29,659 bases of DNA from a virus, in IMG/VR virus record IMGVR_UViG_3300007539_000129, positions 1-29,659 of that record. One strand, given 5' to 3'. Position 1 is the first letter of the stretch. Each line of letters begins with the position of its first letter. The notes beneath the pieces were generated by a model that saw only the letters and a program-made list of their open reading frames with translations, searched no databases and had not been told where the DNA came from. Shown here in pieces: positions 16,854 through 24,907 of this stretch. Made by a program: the position numbers and the translations under genes.

Positions 16854-17485
16854 TAGTAAGGAAGATCCTCAGTTTCTAATTCATTTGATACTTCGTCAGG
16901 TACACCTGCCATACCTGCTACGCCCTCTAGGAATGTTTTCTGTTGCTCCGTAGTAGGTCGAGGTAAAATTTCATCCATAGATTTCAATTCAGAGACTAGA
17001 GCTTGCTCGCTGTCTGTTAGAGGACGAGGCTTACATTTCAATGCTTGTAGCTGATAGTCAACGTTGTATACATTAGGACCTGTTTTCACTCGTCGAAAGT
17101 GTACATCCCAGCCTGTTTCTGGATCTGTGGGGTCTCCCAAGTCATCCGCGGCTAGCTTAATTTGTTCCATCAAGGTTTTTTTAAGATTGAGAATCTTGAT
17201 TTCACCTTCGTGAATACACTGAATGGCATATGCCCATCCACAGCGTTTTTCAGGGTGATACTTCTTAACCCAATCTGTTTCTACATTATCAAAGGTTTCC
17301 GTTTCTCGATTAAAAGCCAGACACTCCATAGGAATTTGCTTTTTATTTTCGCCTTCTACCCAGTATACATATCGAGGTAGAATATCTCCCACTAAGCGTA
17401 GTTTGTTATCGCCGTCTGCATAAGCGTATTGCTTTAAGCTATTTTTTTGTGCAGAACCCTTTGATTCAGTAAATTTTAATCCCAT
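16853..17485 (-). CDS. Single-stranded DNA-binding protein (phage type)
   Basis: 210 residues from ATG at 17485. A longer frame exists from TTG at 17512, but the AGGAG at 17496-17500 sits 10 bases before this ATG. The N-terminus MGLKFTESKGSAQKN is polar, followed by a likely OB-type core (LRLVGDILPRYVYWVEGENK, RCGWAYAIQCI, DVHFRRVKTGPNVYNVDYQL) and an acidic tail ending NELETEDLPY. Acidic C-termini recruit partners in gp32 and SSB proteins. The pattern matches proteins annotated as ssDNA-binding in aquatic phages, and the position just before gp47/gp46 fits. I cannot confirm the fold from sequence alone. Confidence 0.68.
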   Translation of the reverse strand: MGLKFTESKGSAQKNSLKQYAYADGDNKLRLVGDILPRYVYWVEGENKKQIPMECLAFNRETETFDNVETDWVKKYHPEKRCGWAYAIQCIHEGEIKILNLKKTLMEQIKLAADDLGDPTDPETGWDVHFRRVKTGPNVYNVDYQLQALKCKPRPLTDSEQALVSELKSMDEILPRPTTEQQKTFLEGVAGMAGVPDEVSNELETEDLPY

Positions 17486-17495
17486 CTGTTGTTTT

Positions 17496-17500
17496 CTCCT
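17496..17500 (-). promoter_or_regulatory. Ribosome-binding site fixing the ssDNA-binding protein start
   Basis: AGGAG overlapping the TAG stop of the upstream gene, 10 bases before ATG 17485. It rejects the longer TTG start at 17512. Confidence 0.75.
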
Positions 17501-17870
17501 ATGCGTCTTCAAACATAAAAAATATCTTGCTATCTTGTACTGTCAGAAGTCTGTTATTGTTTGTGTGCTTGTGAATATATGCCGCTAAGCTAGTCTCGCC
17601 GGACACTCTATAATTACTGTAGTTCCTCATACTAGCTAGTCTTATATACTCAATCCACTCGTTTGTGGTATACTGTTTGAAGTAATAAAATATCATCTCT
17701 GGATTAATCAAAAATGAAGACCCAGAGAAATCTTTACCATAAAAAGAATATACTATATCCTTCTTGTTTTTAGGTATTGTTTTAAAAGTAATATGGTGTA
17801 TTATATTAAAGGTCTTCTTAGCCTTACCACCAGATTCCTTAAGTATCTTATTCCAATCAAATAGTAGCAT
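17499..17870 (-). CDS. Conserved hypothetical phage protein (DWNKIL N-terminus)
   Basis: 123 residues with MLLFDWNKILKESGGKAKK, a central FSGSSFLINPEMIFYYF and a C-terminal IYLASMRNYSNY-like helix (IRLASMRNYSNY). Proteins of this outline occur as unknowns in several phage groups; no function is known to me. The start codon is only 2 bases after the -10 box of promoter P1, so a transcript from that promoter would have little or no leader. No other start codon occurs soon downstream. It is followed directly by the ssDNA-binding protein gene, whose ribosome site overlaps its stop. Confidence 0.72.
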   Translation of the reverse strand: MLLFDWNKILKESGGKAKKTFNIIHHITFKTIPKNKKDIVYSFYGKDFSGSSFLINPEMIFYYFKQYTTNEWIEYIRLASMRNYSNYRVSGETSLAAYIHKHTNNNRLLTVQDSKIFFMFEDA

Positions 17871-17872
17871 AT

Positions 17873-17912
17873 ATTATACCAAACCAAATATAAATTGTCA
17901 AGAACTATTTTT
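17873..17912 (-). promoter_or_regulatory. Promoter P1 (sigma70-like with shared upstream element)
   Basis: Read on the minus strand: AAAAATAGTTC, then TTGACA (17901-17896), a 17-base spacer and TATAAT (17878-17873). Both boxes are perfect consensus. The -35 region overlaps the stop codon of the SF2 helicase gene. Confidence 0.88.
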
Positions 17913-19196
17913 ACCCATGTTGAGTATTTTATAGCCTTGTTTTAAGTAATAACCCTTACGGTTATTAGCCTGCTTACGAGCCGTATTACCTGTTAAGTTT
18001 ATATCAATTATTACTGGGTCTTTCTTGTCTTCTCGTACCCGTATAACCCTACCTATAAGCTGTGTAAGTAGAGGCTCGTTATTAACCGGAGTACCTAATA
18101 TTAGACAACTAAGTTCGTCTATAGATACCCCCTCTGAAAAAATAGATTGCGTACCAAAAAGGATTTTTTTATCCTTTTTAATCTCATCCATTAGAGTTAG
18201 CCTGTCTTCTTGAGGAGTTTGTCCTGTTATCACAACTCCTATATCTCCAACTAGATCACAGCATTTTTTAAGTAACTCTACTCTATCTGCAACTACTAAT
18301 ACTTTATGGCCTTTTGTAGCATAAACGCTAGCTAGCAGTGCTAGAAAGTGTTGATATTCCTCATTATATGCCAGATTATTGACTTTCTTAGCCCAAGGAA
18401 TGCCCATTCCATCCATAAACCTAATCTCACTATCAAATATATGAATACTGGGTGGCATATAGTTTTCTTTAGGAGGCATATATACAGTAGGACTAAAAAA
18501 GTCTCTAAATAATACATGTTTTCCATCTTTTCGTTCTATAGTACCAGACAGTCCTATCTTATATCTAGCTTTTGATTTATCAATTATATTTTTAAAAGTC
18601 GGGCTAGACACATGATGCATCTCATCTAGTATAATTGTACCAAATTCATCAATTATGTTGGGTACTCTCTTTGTTAGAGTTTGTACATTACCTATGACGA
18701 TTGGACCAGTTGTATCAAACTTGCCACTACCAATTATGCCTGGATTGATTCCAAAAACTTTTTGAACTTCTTTTTCCCACTGATTTCTTAGGGCTACTGT
18801 ATGAACTATTACTAGAGTTTTTTGCTTTAATTTGGAAGCTATGGCAAGACCTGTAAAAGTTTTACCCCAACTAACCCAAGCATTTATTATGCAGTTATCT
18901 TCTACAGCATCATATACTTCTTGCTGGCTATCTCTCAGGGAAAATTTAAACTCTGGAAAGTCTACTGATCTTTCTACCCTCTTATCTACTATTTCATACC
19001 CTTCTGGAATAAGATCTATCCTACCACATGGTATACTAATTAGTAGTCTCTTAACCCTGCCCATATTTTTAATTATAGTGGGAGGATCCATGGGGTTATA
19101 TGTAGGAATACGATAAGTAAGCTCTTCGTCAATAGCAGAGACTTGCTCATCATTTTCAAGGGATAAATATATTCTATCGGATATAACTGCTTTCAT
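17898..19196 (-). CDS. UvsW-like SF2 DNA helicase
   Basis: 432 residues. Helicase motifs: a Gln before domain 1 (FSLRDSQQEVYDAV), an unusual Walker A WVSWGKT (107-113; Gly-Lys-Thr kept but the first Gly replaced), DEMH box (191-194), SGT (217-219) and motif VI QLIGRVIRVRE (379-387). This resembles T4 UvsW and XPB/RAD25-like helicases, which unwind branched structures and R-loops, drive branch migration and help switch origin use. It overlaps the upstream gene by 4 bases (ATGA). Confidence 0.88.
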   Translation of the reverse strand: MKAVISDRIYLSLENDEQVSAIDEELTYRIPTYNPMDPPTIIKNMGRVKRLLISIPCGRIDLIPEGYEIVDKRVERSVDFPEFKFSLRDSQQEVYDAVEDNCIINAWVSWGKTFTGLAIASKLKQKTLVIVHTVALRNQWEKEVQKVFGINPGIIGSGKFDTTGPIVIGNVQTLTKRVPNIIDEFGTIILDEMHHVSSPTFKNIIDKSKARYKIGLSGTIERKDGKHVLFRDFFSPTVYMPPKENYMPPSIHIFDSEIRFMDGMGIPWAKKVNNLAYNEEYQHFLALLASVYATKGHKVLVVADRVELLKKCCDLVGDIGVVITGQTPQEDRLTLMDEIKKDKKILFGTQSIFSEGVSIDELSCLILGTPVNNEPLLTQLIGRVIRVREDKKDPVIIDINLTGNTARKQANNRKGYYLKQGYKILNMGKNSS

Positions 19197-19708
19197 ATTT
19201 TTCTTTTAGTATCTTTCTTTTTTTCTTCGCAAAATTCGTACAGAATCCAAGGATAACTGCCGTTATATAGAATACCTGCCCACTTCATGTAGGATAGAGG
19301 AGGCCTTAGTACAGTAAAAGGGGAGTTTATTCCCTTTACCCATATTAGGCAGGCAATATCTCTATCTTCTATCTTAACTATTCTATGATATTTTAAGTCA
19401 ACTATTAAGGTCTTATTGTAGAAAAATATATCTCCTGCAGAGTCTATAAATCTTCTGTAACTAGACTTTAACATAGAAGGTATATCGTGGATTGCTTTAG
19501 CAAGAGGAAATTTATTAGGATAAGAAGACCGTAGCCTTCTTATCCCAAGTCTCTCATCCGAAACATTCTTATCATCTAAGCACTGGCCATCCAAAAATAC
19601 TACCCCATCCTTTTCTTCTATAAAAGCATCTTTTGGTAGCACAAATAAAGGAAACTGTGCATTAAATATTTTGGTATTCTTTCTCAAACTTACCAAAACT
19701 GTAATCAT
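19193..19708 (-). CDS. Conserved hypothetical phage protein
   Basis: 171 residues from ATG at 19708; TTG codons at 19720 and 19714 are alternatives. It overlaps the end of polA by 47 bases. The recognisable core is PLFVLPKDAFIEEKDGVVF, then DERLGIRRLRSSYPNKFPLAKAIHDIP and FIDSAGDIFFYNKT, with a Lys-rich tail (EEKKKDTKRKI). I know similar unknowns beside polymerase and helicase genes in aquatic phages, but no domain or function. No membrane segment or Cys cluster. Its position between PolA and the UvsW-like helicase suggests a replication accessory role, which is only inference. Confidence 0.7.
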   Translation of the reverse strand: MITVLVSLRKNTKIFNAQFPLFVLPKDAFIEEKDGVVFLDGQCLDDKNVSDERLGIRRLRSSYPNKFPLAKAIHDIPSMLKSSYRRFIDSAGDIFFYNKTLIVDLKYHRIVKIEDRDIACLIWVKGINSPFTVLRPPLSYMKWAGILYNGSYPWILYEFCEEKKKDTKRKI

Positions 19709-21941
19709 CCCCAATATCAAAGTCGCACCCTACCGGCGCATTTTCAATGTAGCAGCCCGCTCGAGGCTTCTGTACATACTGCATCAATCTTTCACAGTAC
19801 AACTCTACCTCATCTTCAGGTACTTCCGCTAAGATTGAGTCATGAACCAATGCAAATATCCTACTCTTTAAGTTATTAGATTTAATAAACTTGTGCATAT
19901 CTATAGCCCCTAGCAAGTTAATATCACTTGCGGCAGATTGCACTAAAAAGTTAATGCCAGATCTAACTTCATGACTAGCTACTCCTTTATCTGTAGAGAA
20001 TACATTGGGCAGTCGCCTCTTTCTTCCAAATACGGAATAAATATAACCTTTTTGTGCTATTTCCGCCTGTTTGGTAGCTAGCCAATCTCGTAGCTTACTA
20101 AACTGATTGAAGTAGTCATCAATTACTTCCTGAGCTTCTTGCTTAGAAAAATACTTTCCTGAGTCTTTGGTAACTTGAGCACTAATCTTAGATGCCCCTG
20201 CTCCATACATAATCCCAAAAGTAACAGCCTTAGCCGCCTGTCGTTGTGTAGAGTATAGCGAAGCAACCTCATCAACCTCGCAAGGTAGTCTAAATACTAC
20301 TTTTGCAATAGTAGAGTGAAAGTTTCCTCCTGATCTAAATACATCCTGCAGCTTCTTATCCTTTGCTAAAACTGCTGCGACATATACTTCAGCCGTGGTT
20401 AAGTCCATCGCTACAATTTTATGTCCTGCAGCAGCTTTTATACAACCTTTCACTGCAGGATTATCTCTTGGCAACTGCTGCATATTCAGCTTACCTGAGC
20501 TTGTAAGTCTGCCACTAGTTGTTCCATGCAAGCTAAAGTTGGTTCTAAGACGACTATCTCTATCTAGCTGCGGTATAATTTTATCTAAGTAAGTATTTTT
20601 TATCTTGCCTTTCTGTCTTATGCTGAGAATGTGAGCGGGAATCTCATGCTGTTCTGCAAGAGCACCCAAGACTTCTGCATCAGTAGAGTGCGCGCCTGTT
20701 CCAGTTTTTTTACCAGTGGGTTTAAGGCCGATATGATCAAATAACAGTTTTCTTAGTTGAAGCGTGCTATTAGGATTAAACTCTTTTTCTTGAAAAGCTT
20801 CAAACTTAGACACTTCTTTGTAGGAATATAGTCTCTCCATTGCGTGTTCAATATCATTGCTCATTATTTCTTGAGCAAGCAGTAATCTTTGTCTATCGAA
20901 GGGTACCCCGTTTTCCTGTATGTCTGTTAAAAACCTCATGCCTGGGATAAGAAGCTGTCTGTAAACTCTTCGAATATTCTTATCTTCATTCAACTCTTTC
21001 ATTAGTATATCATACAGTAAGAATGTCACTGCAGCATCAATTGCTGCATATACCTGTATGATATCAAACGGAATCATACTAAAATTGAAGTCTCCTCGCA
21101 AAATCCCATTCTTCCTGCAATGATCTTCAATAAAATCATACATCGGCTTTTCATAGTCTCCATACTTAGTATGTTTTATAGCCAGCTGCTTCAACCCATG
21201 GTTGCCAGGAATCTCATTCAACATGTAGTGTATTAACATTGTATCTTCAATATCAGGAAAATCAAAACCAAAGTGATACTCTAACATTGCTAGGTCAAAT
21301 TTAGCATTATGCATAACTACCTTCTTCTTGTTGAATAGTTCTTGCATTTTTTCTGCCACTACATCATCTATGTAGTCTGTATCTATATATACAGCAGTAT
21401 CGGGCTCGCAACACATACTAATCCCAAGAATATGACCGTTTCTTGGGTACAGAGCAGTTGTTTCAGTATCTACTGCAACGTGAGGATAATCACTGTCCAT
21501 AGCTTTGCACACCCACTCATATGCTTCTTGGGTGTCTTGAATTCCATAAAACAGACTTTCATTAATCTTCTCTACTGTTAAATCTCCTGAGATATACCCT
21601 TTTAATTTGCTTACGGAGTCATTCCAAACGGGGCGTGCCTCAGGCTTAAAAGCCAGCATTCCTGGACTAATGATAGGAATAAATTTATCCTGAATAAGTC
21701 TACCCGTATGTTCGGTAATTGAGCGCTCTTTAGTAAAGTACTCTAAGGTCTCTCCACCTACTAAGATAACATAGTCATACTGAGAAGTATCTATGTCTAT
21801 GTCGACATCTCTCCGTAGTACTTTTTTCTTAGATCTATCTGAGCACAAACTATACCTATCAAATTCAAAATCGTTTTCAAACTGTCGTACAAAGTCTGTC
21901 TTGCTTGGAGTCTTTTCAATCAAGGCTACTCTAGCTGTCAT
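19662..21941 (-). CDS. polA: DNA polymerase I family A with 3'-5' exonuclease domain
   Basis: 759 residues. Exonuclease motifs D158-T-E160, HNAKFD (D216) and YAAID (Y298, D302) look active. Polymerase motif A is MDLTTAEVY (D513, E518), which departs from the common DYSQIELR while keeping both acids. The O-helix (R567, K571, F575, Y579) has Phe at the place of E. coli F762. Motif C is LVHDSILAEV, with Ser (S702) where E. coli has E883. There is no 5' nuclease domain; a separate gene supplies it. The first 150 residues are weakly conserved. The start overlaps the primase gene by 11 bases. It is presumably the replicative polymerase of this phage. Confidence 0.96.
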   Translation of the reverse strand: MTARVALIEKTPSKTDFVRQFENDFEFDRYSLCSDRSKKKVLRRDVDIDIDTSQYDYVILVGGETLEYFTKERSITEHTGRLIQDKFIPIISPGMLAFKPEARPVWNDSVSKLKGYISGDLTVEKINESLFYGIQDTQEAYEWVCKAMDSDYPHVAVDTETTALYPRNGHILGISMCCEPDTAVYIDTDYIDDVVAEKMQELFNKKKVVMHNAKFDLAMLEYHFGFDFPDIEDTMLIHYMLNEIPGNHGLKQLAIKHTKYGDYEKPMYDFIEDHCRKNGILRGDFNFSMIPFDIIQVYAAIDAAVTFLLYDILMKELNEDKNIRRVYRQLLIPGMRFLTDIQENGVPFDRQRLLLAQEIMSNDIEHAMERLYSYKEVSKFEAFQEKEFNPNSTLQLRKLLFDHIGLKPTGKKTGTGAHSTDAEVLGALAEQHEIPAHILSIRQKGKIKNTYLDKIIPQLDRDSRLRTNFSLHGTTSGRLTSSGKLNMQQLPRDNPAVKGCIKAAAGHKIVAMDLTTAEVYVAAVLAKDKKLQDVFRSGGNFHSTIAKVVFRLPCEVDEVASLYSTQRQAAKAVTFGIMYGAGASKISAQVTKDSGKYFSKQEAQEVIDDYFNQFSKLRDWLATKQAEIAQKGYIYSVFGRKRRLPNVFSTDKGVASHEVRSGINFLVQSAASDINLLGAIDMHKFIKSNNLKSRIFALVHDSILAEVPEDEVELYCERLMQYVQKPRAGCYIENAPVGCDFDIGDDYSFGKFEKEYQNI

Positions 21942-22770
21942 ATAAATATTCCTCTAATTTTTGTACTCTTCCTAAAGATAAGTCTCCTGGATCGGTTCCT
22001 TTACCAATAGGTATCTTCTTCACTGTTAAGCCAACCTTTTCACCTAATTCCATTACTCTTTCGGTGGCTCTTTCTCCTGCCTCGTCTCCATCAAACATAG
22101 TGTAAACGGTTGTAACTCCTACTACTTTGAGTAAAGACATCTTATAACTGTCAAAGTTATTTGTACCAAATATACAAATAACATTAGATAAACCTTTATC
22201 AATTAAATTCAAACAATCAAATATTCCTTCTACAAGAATAACACTTCCCTGAGTTACCTCAAAGTCTCCTGGAAATAACGGTAGTTTTACACCTCGCGGG
22301 TGTATTCTATACTTAGGAGTAATTGTACTATCTGTAGCTCTTCCGATGAAAGCCCTAATCTTTCCTGTTATATCGTATATGGGAAATACTATTCTGCCTG
22401 CATATTCGGGCTCTACACTAGCAAACGCTCTATACTTTTTTATTGTAGAAGCTGAAATAGTTCTATATCTTCCTATAAAAGGGGTATAGTTACTAGGCAT
22501 TTGCAAACCTATATTATCTGCTCGAATACTCAAAATCTTGTCTTGTAGTCTTTTTCTTTGTAAATCTCTTTGGTTTACCGTTTCTCCAAAGAACTTAAAA
22601 AGACTGCCCTTAAAACCACAACTGAAACAGTTCATTACTCCGCTAACTTTATTAACTCGTAGCGATGGATTTCTATCCTCATGGTCAGGATTTAGACATC
22701 TAATTAAATAGTCCTGACCAGAATGTTTGTGGGGTATTTTCTTTTTTGTTAATAATTCTTGCACTTCCAT
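21931..22770 (-). CDS. DnaG-type primase (zinc finger plus TOPRIM)
   Basis: 279 residues. An N-terminal CHCC zinc finger (C25, H30, C48, C51: CLNPDH, NCFSCGFKG) precedes a compact TOPRIM domain with VILVEGIFDCLNL (E181, D185) and MFDGDEAGERA (D227, D229). It makes RNA primers at the fork with the DnaB-type helicase encoded immediately upstream. It is much shorter than DnaG and lacks a C-terminal helicase-binding domain. GGAGAATAAGC gives a good ribosome site before ATG 22770, only 2 bases after the helicase stop. Confidence 0.92.
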   Translation of the reverse strand: MEVQELLTKKKIPHKHSGQDYLIRCLNPDHEDRNPSLRVNKVSGVMNCFSCGFKGSLFKFFGETVNQRDLQRKRLQDKILSIRADNIGLQMPSNYTPFIGRYRTISASTIKKYRAFASVEPEYAGRIVFPIYDITGKIRAFIGRATDSTITPKYRIHPRGVKLPLFPGDFEVTQGSVILVEGIFDCLNLIDKGLSNVICIFGTNNFDSYKMSLLKVVGVTTVYTMFDGDEAGERATERVMELGEKVGLTVKKIPIGKGTDPGDLSLGRVQKLEEYLYDS

Positions 22771-22772
22771 GC

Positions 22773-24110
22773 TTATTCTCCGTCTTCCAGATCTGAGGCT
22801 AGTTTATCCCGCTGTTTAGGGCTCATAGTGGGAGTAGGCCCGATTTTTAGTGTTTGCCAGTTCATTTCACTGGTAAAATCTGTCATCGGGCCATTCCTCA
22901 TTTTCTTGCACTCGAAAGTTATACAAGCATCTTCAGGCTCCCATGTCTCCAAGGAATAGGCTGAGTCTGCTGCATCTAATATGCCTTTTGCGAAGCGTGC
23001 TTCGCCAGTTGCATCAGTTTGGTACGGAGAAAGAACCAAAATGCTGTGCTCTTGAGCATATTGTTTTAGTGCCTTACTTACTTCTATCTGCTCAGTCCAA
23101 TCATACTGACCATTGCGGCTAGGCATGTTGGACCTTTTTACTTGGTTTAAGTAATCAACTATAACTACAGTGATATCTTGTGTAGATACTCTATGTTCTA
23201 TCTCAGACTTAATTTTAGCCAGAGTTAGTGCAGGATCGTACACGATATCCATTTGAACTTCCCTTCTTAGGGGTAGTCTTGTAACTTCCTTTTGAAACGA
23301 AGCAAAGTCTTTTGAAGACAAATACTTTTCTAGTACCTCCTCGGAGTTTTCAAACCTTCCGGCTTGAAATCTAGCAAGAATATCTAGTTCAGATTTTGTA
23401 ATCATTCGAGAATTAAGTCTCTCTAAAGGAATTTCTGTTGCTATAGACACCATTCGTCTAAACACTTGTTCTTTGGTCATTTCTATACTAAAGTACAAAG
23501 AACTGTGGCCTTGCAGATATTGGTTAACAGCTATGTTACTACAGGTAAAAGACTTACCAGAGCCTCTTCTACCACCTAACAAAACTAGGTCCTGTTTAGC
23601 AAATCTTAGTGCAGTATCATATTCATCATTCAGTCCAAGACTAATGTAGTTTTTAAGTTCATCCTCAGTTTGAAAAAGTTCAATCTTTTGCATACTTACA
23701 GACTCAACATCCAGCTCTACGCTATCTCTGACTGTTAGGATTATATTTTCCATCGCCTCTAGGTTTTCTTCGGCCCTAGACATCGCTACTGACTTATCTA
23801 AGTATTCATCAATCTCTCCCAAAATTAAATCTTGGGTATACTCGTTCTTTAGATATTCCAGCAGAAGGTGGGGCTCAGAGTCTACTTCTGTAGATTCAAG
23901 AGCAGTAATTTTCTCTTTTACTTCTCTACTGGGTACACTAAGTTTGAGATCGTCAAACGAGGGAAGAGCGTTTTCTAAGTCAAAGTGCTTAGAGACAGCT
24001 CGGTAAATTGAATGAAATTCTTTAGGTAAATACTCAAGCCGTAAGCTGCCCCAGGTTTCTATATCCTGTTCTCTGATAATAGAACTGATAAGAGCGGTGG
24101 CAATATTCAT
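22773..24110 (-). CDS. Replicative DNA helicase, DnaB/gp41 type
   Basis: 445 residues. A poorly conserved helical N-terminal domain (to about 150) precedes a RecA-type core: Walker A GGRRGSGKS (179-187), SLYFSIEM (motif H1a), Walker B VVIVDYLNQV (D319), and motif H3/H4 region ILVLSPYQTDATGEARFA. It forms a hexamer on the lagging strand and partners with the primase. No Shine-Dalgarno is visible before the ATG. A hairpin separates it from the upstream gene, so its expression may be set by partial read-through. Confidence 0.9.
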   Translation of the reverse strand: MNIATALISSIIREQDIETWGSLRLEYLPKEFHSIYRAVSKHFDLENALPSFDDLKLSVPSREVKEKITALESTEVDSEPHLLLEYLKNEYTQDLILGEIDEYLDKSVAMSRAEENLEAMENIILTVRDSVELDVESVSMQKIELFQTEDELKNYISLGLNDEYDTALRFAKQDLVLLGGRRGSGKSFTCSNIAVNQYLQGHSSLYFSIEMTKEQVFRRMVSIATEIPLERLNSRMITKSELDILARFQAGRFENSEEVLEKYLSSKDFASFQKEVTRLPLRREVQMDIVYDPALTLAKIKSEIEHRVSTQDITVVIVDYLNQVKRSNMPSRNGQYDWTEQIEVSKALKQYAQEHSILVLSPYQTDATGEARFAKGILDAADSAYSLETWEPEDACITFECKKMRNGPMTDFTSEMNWQTLKIGPTPTMSPKQRDKLASDLEDGE

Positions 24111-24141
24111 ATAGCTGTATACATTATTTAGGCGAAAATAA

Positions 24142-24167
24142 AGGTGGAGTACGAATGCACCCCACCT
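24142..24167 (-). terminator. Probable attenuating terminator upstream of the helicase gene
   Basis: On the minus strand AGGTGG pairs with CCACCT, with two more pairs past a mismatch, followed by TTTATTTT. It lies in the 82-base gap between 24193 and 24110. The stem is modest and the T-run is broken, so partial termination is more likely than full. Confidence 0.5.
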
Positions 24168-24192
24168 CTAAGAGAAAAAAGAAAACAGTGTA

Positions 24193-24906
24193 TTAGTTTA
24201 CTGCTTCTTTCTTGCTTGGGTAGTCTGCTACTTGCAGGCCGCGACGAGTAATCATAGTTTTTACACCACGAACCGTCTTACCAATCTCTTCAGCAATTTG
24301 ATCTACGGTCATTTCACTTAGGTCGCCCAGGGCTTCCAGAGGGTCCGCAGTAGATCCTTTAAGGTCGCGTTGAGGTGGAATAGCTTCAATCTGCTTAGAA
24401 CGCAAAAGAGACAATGCCTTTCCTCGAATAGAGTTTACAGGACGGCTTAGAGCGTCTGCAATATCTTCTACAAAAGCGCCATCTGCAACCATCTCTAAGA
24501 AGGTTGCTTCTTCTTCATCGCTGTAGGTCTTAGTACTAGCAGGCTTTTCCGTAGGACGAACATGCTCTGTAAGTTCCATACTAAGAACCTTACCTTGAAT
24601 AGATTTTGCAGAGTATTTACCTGCCGCAAAAGTCTCTGCGATCTCACCATAAGTATATTCGCCTGAATTACTTACCACGAATTCTCGCAAAGTTTCTTCT
24701 TCTTCTTGATTGAAAGCTCGACTAGCGCCCGTTGCTGCAGGCTCTACGTCAAACCCCATCTTACGAAGTTTACTAGAAACGGAACGAGTGCTAGTTTCGA
24801 GGCTATCTGCTGCTTCCGCAATAGTAGCTTGAGAAACGGGCGATTCATCACCGACAAGATTAGTGAGCGTGTCAGTTCGCTCATCAGTCCACTTAGGTAC
24901 TGCCAT
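24193..24906 (-). CDS. Protein of four repeated HTH/Myb-like units
   Basis: 237 residues made of four related units: about 5-54 (WTDERTDTLTNLV... IAEAADSLETSTRSVSSKLRKMG), 64-116 (FNQEEEETLREFV... SAKSIQGKVLSM), 127-176 (YSDEEEATFLEMV... NSIRGKALSLL) and 190-228 (VDQIAEEIGKTVRGVKTMITRRG). Each has an acidic start helix, then IA-(E/D), then a recognition-like helix with S-(V/I)-x-x-K. This resembles GcrA-, Myb- or sigma-region-4-like DNA binding. A role as transcription factor or DNA-coating protein is possible. GGAG precedes ATG inside the ligase stop region. The hairpin after the gene suggests it is expressed separately from the helicase. Confidence 0.72.
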   Translation of the reverse strand: MAVPKWTDERTDTLTNLVGDESPVSQATIAEAADSLETSTRSVSSKLRKMGFDVEPAATGASRAFNQEEEETLREFVVSNSGEYTYGEIAETFAAGKYSAKSIQGKVLSMELTEHVRPTEKPASTKTYSDEEEATFLEMVADGAFVEDIADALSRPVNSIRGKALSLLRSKQIEAIPPQRDLKGSTADPLEALGDLSEMTVDQIAEEIGKTVRGVKTMITRRGLQVADYPSKKEAVN

Positions 24907-24907
24907 A

